Origin: Saccharopolyspora indica
Lineage (GTDB): Bacteria > Actinomycetota > Actinomycetes > Mycobacteriales > Pseudonocardiaceae
Direction: 5' to 3'
Assembly (NCBI RefSeq): GCF_027853965.1
Contig: NZ_JAQGLB010000004.1
Location: 62,001-126,000, forward strand
DNA: 64,000 bases
Below the pieces are notes generated by a model, which was not told the origin of the DNA, did not search any database, and saw only the letters and a list, made by a program, of their open reading frames with translations. The translations under genes were made by a program, and so were the position numbers. This document shows, one piece after another, positions 57,016-64,000 of the stretch; position 1 is the stretch's first letter, and each line of letters begins with the position of its first letter.

Positions 57016-57792
57016 TCAGGCGGGGCTGGCGAGGACCGGGCGGACCAGGTCGCGGAGGTGGTCCGAGGGGCGGATGCCCAGCTCGCGGTGCAGGAGGCTC
57101 TCGTAGCGGCGGTAGTGGCGGACCGCTTGCGCCGGGTTCGCCTGCTGGAGGAGGACCTTGACCACCGCGCAGTGCGCCGTCTCGCGGAACGGCTCCACCT
57201 GGGTCGCCGCCTGCGCGATCTCCAGGGCGCTGGCCAGGTGCCGGGACTGCACCAGCCGCTCGGCCGCGACCTCCAGCGCGTGCACCTGGAGCTGCTGCAG
57301 GCGCTCCCGCTCGGTGAGCACCCAGTCGTCGTACCAGCCCGGCAGCAGCGGTTCGTGGCCCGCCAGGTCGCGGCCGATCTCCGCGCAGTCGGCCGGGGAA
57401 TCGCCCGAACCGTCCGCCAGCAGGTAGCGCCCCGCGGCGACCAGGCCGTCGATGTCCAGCGAGACCAGCGGTGCCAGCTCGATCTCGTGCTGCGTGCTGA
57501 TCAGCGCGCCCCCGGCCCGCTGGCGCACCCGCCACAGCGTGGTCCGCAGGTTGGCCAGCGCGTTCTGGTCGTCGCTCTCCGGCCACAGGATGCCCGCGGC
57601 GTAGTCGCGCTGGGTGCGTCCGCGCAGTGCGAGCAGTGCGAGCAGGCGCTGTCCGCTGCTGGACATCGCCACCGCCTCGCCGCCCGCCTGCAGCTCCCAG
57701 CCGCCCAGCAGCGTCAGCCGGAACGGCTGATCGGGCTGCGCTGGCGTGCGCGTCCGTCGGCGTTCCGCCTGCTGCACCGTGCCACCGCTCAT
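57016..57792 (-). CDS. SARP/BTAD family transcriptional activator
   Basis: 258 residues from ATG 57792, with GAGGGGGG upstream. The N-terminal winged helix (OmpR-type) covers about 25-110: FRLTLLGGWELQAGGEAVAM, GQRLLALLALRGRTQRDYAAGILWPESDDQNALANLRTTLWRVRQR is the SARP pattern. The bacterial transcriptional activation domain follows to the end (LDIDGLVAAGRYLLA, ERLVQSRHLASALEIAQ, HYRRYESLLHRELGIRPS). It should bind 11-bp-spaced heptad repeats and recruit RNA polymerase. Such repeats lie upstream of the peptide genes at 60054-60082. No STAND or TPR extension is present, so it is a small SARP. It follows the protease gene by 243 bases. Confidence 0.9.
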   Translation of the reverse strand: MSGGTVQQAERRRTRTPAQPDQPFRLTLLGGWELQAGGEAVAMSSSGQRLLALLALRGRTQRDYAAGILWPESDDQNALANLRTTLWRVRQRAGGALISTQHEIELAPLVSLDIDGLVAAGRYLLADGSGDSPADCAEIGRDLAGHEPLLPGWYDDWVLTERERLQQLQVHALEVAAERLVQSRHLASALEIAQAATQVEPFRETAHCAVVKVLLQQANPAQAVRHYRRYESLLHRELGIRPSDHLRDLVRPVLASPA

Positions 57793-58035
57793 CGTTCCCC
57801 CCTCGACCGGACTGAAACGGGCCCTTCCCCTCCCGATCACCGGCTTCGCGCACCGGCACCGGGGAGCCCACACCAGCTCCCATCGGGTGGTTCCGGTCGG
57901 CTGTTACTGCACTACACAACGTGACAAAAGTCCCGGTTTCCGCTGGTAGATCACCTGGACGCGGGTGGCGCGAAAAGACGAACCCCGGTCCCGCCGTGCG
58001 GTACCGGAGCTCGCCCTCCCCCCTTGGAACCGGAC

Positions 58036-59397
58036 TCACGCCGCCGTCGGTGGGCGCCACCGTCCGGAGTGCCTGCGGTGCCGGGCGTGCGGGCGGGCCT
58101 GGCGGCGGGCGCGCGCCTTGCGCACCAGCCTGGTGATCCGCCGCGCCGTCCGGATCGCGAACGCGGTGCCGCCGACCCACGGCACCAGCAGGATCAGGAT
58201 CGCCATGATCGACAGCAGCAGGATTCCCACGTGCCCCTGGCCGCCCGCGCTCAGCGCGACCTCTCCGTAGCGCAGGGCGCTGCTCGTCCCGGTCGCCAGG
58301 TAGAACGGCAGCCGGATCAGCAGCAGCGCCAACCCGGCGAGCAGCAGCGGAACCACGATCAGCACCCAGGCCGTGACCAGCAGCCGCACCCGCGGGCGCA
58401 GCGCCTGGTGCATCGTCGAGCCGTCGTCGGGCTTGCCGCGCATCCGGCGCCACACCGGGCCGACGAACGCGAACAGGTTGGGCACGCCCACCAGGTCGCC
58501 CAGGATCAGGTAGCCGTCCAGCCGCAGCAGCGGCACCAGCTGCTGGAGTATCTGCAGGTGGTTGAGCACCATGAACACCACCAGCGCCGGGATCCCGGTC
58601 ACCTGGTAGAGCCCGAACATCGCCACGATGAAGATCGCGTTGAAGTAGATCCCGCCCAGATCGGTGCGCAGCCGCCCGCGCCGGTCGAGCCGGTAGGCGT
58701 CGGTGACGTTGGTGTAGAAGGCCGGGTAGAAGATCAGGATGCCGACCCCGATCCCGCCCGGTCTCGCGCCGCCGTAGTGGCAGCCCGCGGCGTGGCCGAA
58801 CTCGTGGAACATCGTGGCGAAGACCCACAGCGCCATCAGCGCCAGCATCAGGACCGGATCGCCGACGGAGCGGTGGAACGCGGCGTCGATGCCGCCGGAC
58901 ATCACCAGCCACACGTCGACGCCGACGAACATGGCCAGCATCAGCGCGATCACCGGCGGCCGGTAGAACGGCGCGAAGATCGCCGCCGCGACGCGGACGA
59001 CCCCCGGCGGCAGCAGCTGGGTGTTGAACACCAGCGACAGCAGCGGGTCCGAGCGCGGCGGGTCCGGCAGCGGCTCGGACGTGGTGGCGATGCCCATCGG
59101 GTGCAGCTTCTGGTCGACGAGGAACCCCACGTCCGCGGGTGAGAGCTCCGTCCCCAGGTCCTGGTTCAGCCGCTCGGCCACCTCGCGGAGGTTCCGGTCC
59201 CCGTCGAGCCTGCCGGCCACCTCGTGCAGCAGCGGGGACAGGAGCACCATCTGCCCGTCGGCCCGCGATACCAGGTAGCGCGGCTCCTCGTACCCGCCGC
59301 CCTCGTACTCGCCCAGCAGCGCCACGCCCTCGACGAGCCGGGGGACCGCGTTCTCATCCGTCGAGTCCACGGCCTCGACCTCGGTAGCTTCTGACAT
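58036..59397 (-). CDS. PqqD-like domain fused to an M50 membrane metalloprotease
   Basis: 453 residues from the start at 59397, with GGAGG upstream. Residues about 20-105 resemble a PqqD/RRE-type winged domain (RYLVSRADGQMVLLSPLLHEVAG, LGTELSPADVGFLVDQKL), the kind that binds leader peptides. A membrane domain follows. Its zinc motif HEFGH is at residues 198-202 in a hydrophobic helix (FATMFHEFGHAAGCHYGG). The third ligand is probably Asp294 in LLRLDGYLILGD. At least six further hydrophobic segments run to residue 420, then a basic tail. This is the YydH-type peptide metalloprotease layout. It is likely to cut the leader of the two small peptides encoded just upstream. No other modifying enzyme is nearby. 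Confidence 0.88.
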   Translation of the reverse strand: MSEATEVEAVDSTDENAVPRLVEGVALLGEYEGGGYEEPRYLVSRADGQMVLLSPLLHEVAGRLDGDRNLREVAERLNQDLGTELSPADVGFLVDQKLHPMGIATTSEPLPDPPRSDPLLSLVFNTQLLPPGVVRVAAAIFAPFYRPPVIALMLAMFVGVDVWLVMSGGIDAAFHRSVGDPVLMLALMALWVFATMFHEFGHAAGCHYGGARPGGIGVGILIFYPAFYTNVTDAYRLDRRGRLRTDLGGIYFNAIFIVAMFGLYQVTGIPALVVFMVLNHLQILQQLVPLLRLDGYLILGDLVGVPNLFAFVGPVWRRMRGKPDDGSTMHQALRPRVRLLVTAWVLIVVPLLLAGLALLLIRLPFYLATGTSSALRYGEVALSAGGQGHVGILLLSIMAILILLVPWVGGTAFAIRTARRITRLVRKARARRQARPHARHRRHSGRWRPPTAA

Positions 59398-59505
59398 GAC
59401 ATCCTCCGGGGCAGCACGGCCCTGAGCCCGCCCGGGGGCAGGCCCTGATCGCGTTCGCGCGCCTGGCCGGGAACGGATCCGCTCCGTTCCCGGCCTGGCG
59501 GCTCA

Positions 59506-59697
59506 TCAGTTGTTGAAGTCGATGTCGGCCACGTTGCTGGCATCGATGTCCTGCCCGATGTCACCACCGAGGTTGACCGCGACGATGATGTTGAACTGGT
59601 TGACGATGGCGATGTTGCCGACGCCGAAGTTGCCGCTGAGCGCTTCCCGCGAGGGCAGCAGCTCCACCGACTGGCTCGACAGCTCCATTTCGTGCAT
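59506..59697 (-). CDS. Small peptide, putative protease substrate (second)
   Basis: 63 residues from ATG 59697, with GGAGGAG upstream; an in-frame extension to 59769 has no better site. The N-terminal part has SVELLPSREALSG, the same pattern as the first peptide (AELLPERKALGG). The C-terminal part is rich in Gly, Asn, Ile, Val and Asp (FGVGNIAIVNQFNIIVAVNL, GQDIDASNVADIDFNN). It has no cysteine. A conserved leader followed by a divergent core is what is expected of a peptide matured by the downstream protease. The intergenic distance to the protease gene is 108 bases. I know of no named family for it. Confidence 0.8.
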   Translation of the reverse strand: MHEMELSSQSVELLPSREALSGNFGVGNIAIVNQFNIIVAVNLGGDIGQDIDASNVADIDFNN

Positions 59698-59783
59698 ATC
59701 TGTCTCCTCCGTGGCTGTGGACCCAGGCCGCTCACCGCGCGCAGCAGCGGTGAGCGGCCGGGAACTCATCAGCTGCTACCGGG

Positions 59784-59984
59784 TCAGCGGGCGTTCTGGT
59801 CGACGCTGGCGTTGTTGAACGCCGTCACGTCGACGTCACCGGCGAAGGAGTTGTTGTCGACGTTCACGTCGACGCTCTGGTCGACGTCGATGCTCTGGTC
59901 GATGTCCCCCAGGTTGTCCCACCAGCAGCCGCCGAGCGCCTTGCGCTCGGGAAGCAGTTCTGCGAACTCGTGGGTCTCGAACAT
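59784..59984 (-). CDS. Small peptide, putative protease substrate (first)
   Basis: 66 residues from ATG 59984, with AGGAG seven bases upstream. A leader-like part (MFETHEFAELLPERKALGG) is followed by CWWDNLGDI, then an alternating hydrophobic/acidic core (DQSIDVDQSVDVNVDNNSF and GDVDVTAFNNASVDQN). The alternating pattern favours beta strands or a small beta-solenoid, with Asp and Asn on one face. It is the first gene of the cassette, 86 bases before the second peptide. SARP-type repeats lie about 70-100 bases upstream. The single cysteine is not shared by its partner. Confidence 0.82.
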   Translation of the reverse strand: MFETHEFAELLPERKALGGCWWDNLGDIDQSIDVDQSVDVNVDNNSFAGDVDVTAFNNASVDQNAR

Positions 59985-60053
59985 GGTCTGCTCCTAGTCG
60001 TTCGACGGAATTTCGACTGCGGCTCAGCCGCTGCAGACGAGTACGCCAGAGGC

Positions 60054-60082
60054 CCGTCACCAGGCCGTCACCAGTGCGTCAC
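60054..60082 (-). promoter_or_regulatory. SARP-type direct repeats upstream of peptide genes
   Basis: On the minus strand three heptads, GTGACGC, GTGACGG and GTGACGG, start every 11 bases with 4-base spacers. This one-helical-turn spacing is the known SARP operator form. The regulator gene lies in the same cassette. A possible -10 (GTACTCG) follows 8-9 bases later. The remaining DNA of 59985-60278 holds only the terminator below. Confidence 0.75.
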
Positions 60083-60229
60083 GCTGTGCTGCCACTCCGG
60101 CGCCCGATCCGGCGATGACGCTGCGTGTTCCGCGCACGACCAGGGGAAACCCGGTTCGGACAAGAGCTTTCCTAGATGGATCGGGTGAATCCGGAAAATC
60201 CCGCACGGATTCGCCCTCACCCAACGAAA

Positions 60230-60261
60230 AGCCCCGCGCACCGAAGACGGGTGGCGGGGCT
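60230..60261 (-). terminator. Terminator after macR
   Basis: AGCCCCGC pairs with its complement, with an inner CACC/GGTG stem, followed on the minus strand by TTTT. It lies just after the macR stop and insulates the peptide cassette. Confidence 0.8.
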
Positions 60262-60278
60262 GGTGACCTGGGAGAGCG

Positions 60279-60938
60279 CTAGGCCTCCTGATCCAGACCG
60301 TGCTCGATGGCGTAGCGCGCCAGCTCGACCCGGTTGTGCAGCTGGAGCTTGCGCAGCGTGGACTGCACGTGGTTCTCCACGGTCCGGTGCGAGATGACCA
60401 GCTTCTTGGCGATCTGCCGGGCCGTCATCCCCTTGGCGACCAGCCGCAGCACCTCGGTCTCCCGGTCGGTCAGCTGCGGGGCCTGCGCGTCGGAGTCCGG
60501 GGTGATCGCCATCCGCCGGTACTCGCCGAGCACCAGACCGGCCAGCCCGGCGGTGAACACGGCGTCGCCGGCCGCCGTGCGCTGCACCGCGTCCACCAGC
60601 TCCGACGCCGACGCCGACTTGACCAGGTACCCGGACGCGCCCGCCTTGACCGCTTCCAGCACGTCGCTGTGCTCGCCGCTGGCCGACAGCACCAGCACGC
60701 GGGTGCCGGGGATCTCCTGGGTGATCTGCAGGGTCGCGGTCACCCCGGAGGTGTCGCCGAGGTTGAGGTCCATCAGCACCACGTCGGGCTTGACGGTCCG
60801 CGCGATGCGCAGCGCGGACGCGGCGTCGCTGGCGGTGGCCAGCACCTCGAAACCGCGTTCGGCCAGGTCGCGGGCGACCCCGTCGCGCCACATCGGGTGG
60901 TCGTCGACGACCATCACGGACACGGGCGGCTCGCTCAT
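60279..60938 (-). CDS. LuxR-type response regulator, MacR-like
   Basis: 219 residues from ATG 60938, overlapping the kinase stop as ATGA. The receiver domain has the acidic pocket VVDDHPMWRDG and phosphoacceptor Asp57 in PDVVLMDLNLG. SGEHSDVLEAVKAGASGYLVKSAS ends the domain with the conserved Lys. The C-terminal GerE/LuxR HTH is LTDRETEVLRLVAKGMTARQIAKKLVISHRTVENHVQSTLRKL. It is paired with a MacS-type kinase. In Streptomyces coelicolor MacRS controls development and envelope-associated genes. Confidence 0.92.
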   Translation of the reverse strand: MSEPPVSVMVVDDHPMWRDGVARDLAERGFEVLATASDAASALRIARTVKPDVVLMDLNLGDTSGVTATLQITQEIPGTRVLVLSASGEHSDVLEAVKAGASGYLVKSASASELVDAVQRTAAGDAVFTAGLAGLVLGEYRRMAITPDSDAQAPQLTDRETEVLRLVAKGMTARQIAKKLVISHRTVENHVQSTLRKLQLHNRVELARYAIEHGLDQEA

Positions 60939-62113
60939 CGCTCTCCTCCTCTGCGGCGCTTGGCCGGTTTCGCAACGGGCAGGGGAACCCGGATCTCCCA
61001 CTCGGTCCCCTCGCCGGGCTCGGTGTCCAGGGTGATCGTGCCACCTAGACCGTCCACCCGGCCGCGGATCGACTTGGCCACGCCGAGCCGTCCCTCGGCC
61101 GCGGCCTCGTCCAGCCGTCCCTCGGGGATGCCCGGCCCGTCGTCGCGGACGCTGAGCACGACCTCGTCCGGCAGCTCCTCCAGCAGCACCCAGGCCTGGG
61201 CGTCCGGGCCGGCGTGCTTCTCGACGTTGGCCAGCGACTCGCGGACCACGGCGAACAGCTCGGAGCTCAGCGGTTCGTCCAGGAGCACCGGGTTGCCCGG
61301 CACCGACACGTGGATCCGGCCGGTGCGCAGCACCTGGAGCCGCGCGGCCAGATCCGTCTCGCCGTTCTCGGTGGGTTCCTGCGGGGTGGTGGCGACCAGC
61401 GCGCGCAGCGCGATCTCCTGCTCCCCGGCCAGCTTCGCCAGCTCGGCGGCCTCTCCGCCCAGCTCCGTGCCGCGGCGGCGAACCCGCGCCAGGACCTGCA
61501 GCACGCTGTCGTGGATGTCGCGGGCCAGCCGCTCGCGCTCGGCGGTCGCGGCTTCCGCGCGCAGCGCGCGGGCCAGGCGCGCGGTGGTGCTGCGGGCGCT
61601 GTTGGAGGCCAGCCCGATCACCGCTCCGACGCCGACCAGCAGCACCGTGTCCAGCACCATGTCCGGGGAGGTCTTCCACCGGAGCAGGAAGTTGCAGCCC
61701 GCCGCGAAGATCCCGGAGGCGATGCCGCCGGACATGCCCCACTGCGCGGCGGCCGCGGTGATCATCGTCGGGTGCCAGGCGGTCACCACCGTCGGGTAGC
61801 TCTCCGCCATCTGCTCCTCGGTGAGGATGAACTCGCTGCTCATGAACAGCACCGTCACCACGACCTGGTCCAGCGCGACGAGCAGGTCGGTGCGGCCGGA
61901 GCGCTTCGAGTAGCGCCAGACGGTGAACGCGGTCCACAGGCCCATCAGCACGAGGACCACGACGGCCAGCCACGGCCGCTCGTAGGAGTCGAACTGGGCG
62001 ATGACCCATGCGCACGCGTAGAAGAACGTCACGACGCGGAAGACGTTGTGCCCACGCCAGAGCGGCGAGCGGCCATCGGTCACCCGCGGTTCGTTCGACA
62101 GCGGACTGCTCAA
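60935..62113 (-). CDS. MacS family sensor histidine kinase
   Basis: 392 residues if TTG 62113 is used, which has AAGGAG six bases upstream; an ATG at 62158 is the longer choice. The N-terminal half (DUF5931 type) has five or six hydrophobic segments, from FRVVTFFYACAWVIAQF to DTVLLVGVGAVIGLA. The HisKA_3 phosphoacceptor is the His of ERLARDIHDSVLQVLAR. The ATPase has VVRESLANVEKHAGPDAQAWV (N-box) and VRDDGPGIPEG (G-box). It senses an unknown membrane signal and phosphorylates the overlapping response regulator. Confidence 0.9.
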   Translation of the reverse strand: MSSPLSNEPRVTDGRSPLWRGHNVFRVVTFFYACAWVIAQFDSYERPWLAVVVLVLMGLWTAFTVWRYSKRSGRTDLLVALDQVVVTVLFMSSEFILTEEQMAESYPTVVTAWHPTMITAAAAQWGMSGGIASGIFAAGCNFLLRWKTSPDMVLDTVLLVGVGAVIGLASNSARSTTARLARALRAEAATAERERLARDIHDSVLQVLARVRRRGTELGGEAAELAKLAGEQEIALRALVATTPQEPTENGETDLAARLQVLRTGRIHVSVPGNPVLLDEPLSSELFAVVRESLANVEKHAGPDAQAWVLLEELPDEVVLSVRDDGPGIPEGRLDEAAAEGRLGVAKSIRGRVDGLGGTITLDTEPGEGTEWEIRVPLPVAKPAKRRRGGER

Positions 62114-62251
62114 GTTCGCTCCTTCCCAGCGGACCATCCTGCCGTACCGAGCGCTCAACCGAGACCGCCGGACCGGCCACCACCCGTGTTTGTGATCACC
62201 AGCATCGTCGGTGAAGAACCTGTATCCGGGGTCGTTCTGCGTGGCGGTGCG

Positions 62252-62434
62252 GGTGGCGGAACCTCAGACGCCGTCTGGTCTGCGGGAGCCCGTTCTTATG
62301 TATGTCCAATACACGGCGAACGGGACTGGGCTCGCCAAGAGCCCAGTCTGGGCGGGCACAGCCTGAGAACCCGCGGCGGTGCTAGTTGCGAGGGTGGGTT
62401 AAGCGGCTGCGCCGCTTCAAAGACAAAGACGACC
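62252..62434 (+). repeat. Dispersed hairpin element, copy 3
   Basis: Outer stem CCCGTTC (62289-62295) pairs with GAACGGG (62318-62324). Inner TGTAT (62299-62303) pairs with ATACA (62309-62313). A further hairpin, ACTGGGCTC with its complement around TTGGC or GCCAA, and AAGCGGC-TGC-GCCGCTT near 62401-62417 follow. It lies between divergent macS and the diguanylate cyclase gene, which it precedes by about 70 bases. Confidence 0.85.
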
Positions 62435-62501
62435 AAGAGTCCGGGTGGCGGGGCGCCGGGTGGCCACTCGCTGTGCAAGGCTGCGCACGGGAGGTGATCG
62501 A

Positions 62502-63698
62502 ATGGGCGGCTGGCTGCTGTGGCGACTTCGGCCGGCGGCGATCGCCTACGTGCTGTTCGTCCAGGCGGTGGCGCTGGCCCTGCTCGGGCTGGTGGTCGCG
62601 ACCAGCCGCGATCCGGCGCCGCGGGAGCTGCTGACCTTCGTCGTGCTGGCCGCCACCGCGGGCACGGTCATCGTGGTGACCTCGGTGTCGATCAACGTGA
62701 AGCGCCAGATCAGGCGCAACCCGTGGACGCTGCACATCGCCTACCTGGCCACCGGCATCCTCGTGCTGCCGCCCAACCTGCTGGTGCTCCTGCTGCTCGG
62801 CCCGACCCTGCACGGGGTGCTCGACGGCCGTCCCGAGCTGCACCGCTGGCTGTTCACCACGGCGGCGACCACGATCGCGACGCTGTCCGCGCGGTTCGCC
62901 ATCGGCTGGTCGGAACCCGCGTGGGGCGCGGTGCAGTTCGTGCTGGCCGGCGCGATCCTGCTGCTGGTGCGCGCGTTCCTGGTCGCCATCGGGATCCGGC
63001 TGCGCAACCCGGAGGCGCCGCGGCAGCACGTGCTCGGCGAACCGATCGACGTGCTGCTCGGCATCGTCGCGGCGAGCCTCGGCGGGCTGCTGGCGGTGGC
63101 GATCACCCGCGAACCGGCCAGCGCGCTGCTCGCCGGTCCGCCGCTGGTGCTGCTGGACCTCGCCGGTCAGCTGCCGCAGTGGCGGCGCTCGGCGCAGCAC
63201 GACGCCAAGACCGGCCTGGCCAACGTGGCCCACTGGGAGCGCCTGGCGCGCACCGAGCTGTCCCGGGCGCAGGGCCGCGACCAGGCGGTCTCGCTGCTGC
63301 TGCTGGATTTGGACCACTTCAAGCGGGTCAACGACGAGATCGGCCACCTGGCCGGGGACACCGTGCTGGCCGCGGTCGCGATGATGCTGCGCAGCAGCGT
63401 GCGGCGGGAGGACGTGGTCGGCCGGTTCGGCGGCGAGGAGTTCGTGGTGCTGCTGCCCGCCACCGGCGCGGAGCTGGCCTGCTCGGTGGCCGACCGGATC
63501 CGGCGCTCGACGGCGGCCCTGTCGGTGCCCGCCCGCGACATCGAGGGCGAGCCGCGCGAGATCGACGACCTGACGGTGAGCATCGGCGTGGCCACCACGA
63601 CCCGCTTCGGCTACCAGCTCCCGGACCTGCTGATCGCCGCCGACGCGGCCCTGCTCGCGGCGAAGTCGGCGGGCCGCAACGCGGTCACCCTCGCCTGA
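62502..63698 (+). CDS. GGDEF diguanylate cyclase
   Basis: 398 residues from ATG 62502, with GGGAGG nine bases upstream. About seven membrane segments span residues 10-215 (YVLFVQAVALALLGLVVA to LLAGPPLVLLDLAG). The GGDEF domain begins HDAKTGLANVAHWERLA. The substrate-binding LLLDLDHFKRVNDEIGHLAGD and the active site GRFGGEEFVVLLP (near residue 309) follow. The motif is GGEEF, the active form. An RxxD inhibitory site five residues before it was not seen. It makes cyclic di-GMP from two GTP at the membrane. c-di-GMP controls development in actinomycetes. Confidence 0.93.
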   Translation: MGGWLLWRLRPAAIAYVLFVQAVALALLGLVVATSRDPAPRELLTFVVLAATAGTVIVVTSVSINVKRQIRRNPWTLHIAYLATGILVLPPNLLVLLLLGPTLHGVLDGRPELHRWLFTTAATTIATLSARFAIGWSEPAWGAVQFVLAGAILLLVRAFLVAIGIRLRNPEAPRQHVLGEPIDVLLGIVAASLGGLLAVAITREPASALLAGPPLVLLDLAGQLPQWRRSAQHDAKTGLANVAHWERLARTELSRAQGRDQAVSLLLLDLDHFKRVNDEIGHLAGDTVLAAVAMMLRSSVRREDVVGRFGGEEFVVLLPATGAELACSVADRIRRSTAALSVPARDIEGEPREIDDLTVSIGVATTTRFGYQLPDLLIAADAALLAAKSAGRNAVTLA

Positions 63699-63707
63699 TC
63701 TCGCCGG

Positions 63708-64000
63708 TCAGCGCTCGGCGGTGGGCTCGGGTTCCTTGTCCTCCGGGGGCTCGGCGGGCTCGTCCTCCGCCGGTTCCGGGGGGACTTCGGGCTTCAGCTC
63801 CTCGTCGTCGCCGACCAGGGAGCGGATCGAGGAGTTCAGGACCGCCACCAGCGGCACCGCCAGCAGCGCGCCGACGATGCCGGAGACCACCGCGCCGATG
63901 CTGATCGCCAGGACCACGGCCAGCGCGTGCAGCTGCACCGCGCGGCCCAGCAGCAGCGGCTGCAGGACGTTGCCCTCGAACTGCTGCACCAGGAGCACCA
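63708..64000 (-). CDS. AI-2E family transporter, C-terminal part
   Basis: The frame is open at the window edge; about 97 C-terminal residues are visible. QQFEGNVLQPLLLGRAVQLHALAVVLAI followed by GALLAVPLVAVLNSSIRSLVG is the characteristic end of PerM/AI-2E (YdiK) membrane proteins. A highly acidic, Pro-rich tail (ELKPEVPPEPAEDEPAEPPE) is added. The stop lies 10 bases from the cyclase stop on the other strand (convergent). Transport substrate is unknown. Confidence 0.88.
   Translation of the reverse strand, partial: VLLVQQFEGNVLQPLLLGRAVQLHALAVVLAISIGAVVSGIVGALLAVPLVAVLNSSIRSLVGDDEELKPEVPPEPAEDEPAEPPEDKEPEPTAER

Noticed and set aside
57016..59984. Lanthipeptide, lasso or daptide-type RiPP cluster
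   Set aside because: No LanB/C/M, lasso cyclase, aminotransferase or oxidoreductase is present, and the cores lack the Cys/Ser/Thr patterns expected for lanthipeptides.

Overview
The window is GC-rich chromosomal DNA from an actinomycete, most likely Pseudonocardiaceae and Saccharopolyspora-like. This rests on gene order, GTG/TTG start use, mycothiol-type redox genes, SARP and DUF397 proteins, a MacRS-type two-component system and TTGTCCACA-type DnaA boxes. It spans the replication origin, and its core keeps the gene order known from Mycobacterium tuberculosis Rv3907c-Rv0006 and from other actinomycetes.

Layout. 1-8.1 kb (minus): truncated MFS transporter, tRNA-Ala, a 38-residue DLW-39 protein, tRNA-Ile, DUF3566 protein, gyrA, gyrB. 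7.4-14.8 kb (minus): DUF721/DciA, recF, gnd, dnaN, about 1.4 kb of non-coding origin DNA, dnaA. 15.5-21.0 kb (plus): rpmH, rnpA, yidD, yidC, jag, rsmG, parA, parB, with five parS-like sites. 21.1-35.6 kb (mostly minus): ddl-like ligase, aminotransferase, GNAT (plus), cwlM-like amidase, trxA, trxB, anti-SigM, sigM, pseudokinase, murJ, DUF6049 membrane protein, Nudix hydrolase. 35.7-43.1 kb (mostly plus): CCA-adding enzyme, YqgE, a VOC protein, an SdpI-family protein (minus), a secreted phytase-like protein, and leuS behind a Leu leader peptide and terminator. 43.1-57.8 kb is accessory and mixed: MerR-PP2C fusion, acyl-CoA dehydrogenase/oxidase, PEP-mutase-like protein, secreted protein, RNA methyltransferase, AraC plus VOC pair, NB-ARC-TPR protein abutting an orphan DUF397 gene in lower-GC DNA, TetR, mycoredoxin, and ptsI with a DasR-type operator over its start codon. 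57.0-60.1 kb (minus): a compact cassette of a SARP/BTAD regulator, a PqqD-M50 membrane metalloprotease and two short related peptides, with SARP-type heptad repeats upstream. 60.2-64 kb: MacR/MacS, a GGDEF diguanylate cyclase, and the end of an AI-2E family transporter.

How it works together. The core serves replication start and topology (dnaA, dnaN, recF, gyrAB, DciA), segregation (parAB/parS), ribosome and tRNA maturation (rpmH, rnpA, rsmG, CCA enzyme, leuS), membrane insertion (yidC/yidD/jag) and peptidoglycan synthesis and redox stress (murJ, pseudokinase, cwlM, sigM, trxAB).

Most promising new material. (1) The SARP-peptide-protease cassette at 57.0-60.1 kb, which looks like an uncharacterised peptide maturation system. 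(2) A dispersed hairpin element in three copies (15.1, 32.7 and 62.3 kb) whose outer stem changes by compensatory substitutions while the loop is constant. (3) Three TTTCTG-N33-CAGAAA units between dnaA and oriC. (4) A family of long intergenic palindromes sharing CGATTT-N6-AAATCG. (5) An NB-ARC protein with an N-terminal RHIM-like motif. No CRISPR array, transposase or prophage gene was seen. All calls were made by reading the sequence; no searches were run.
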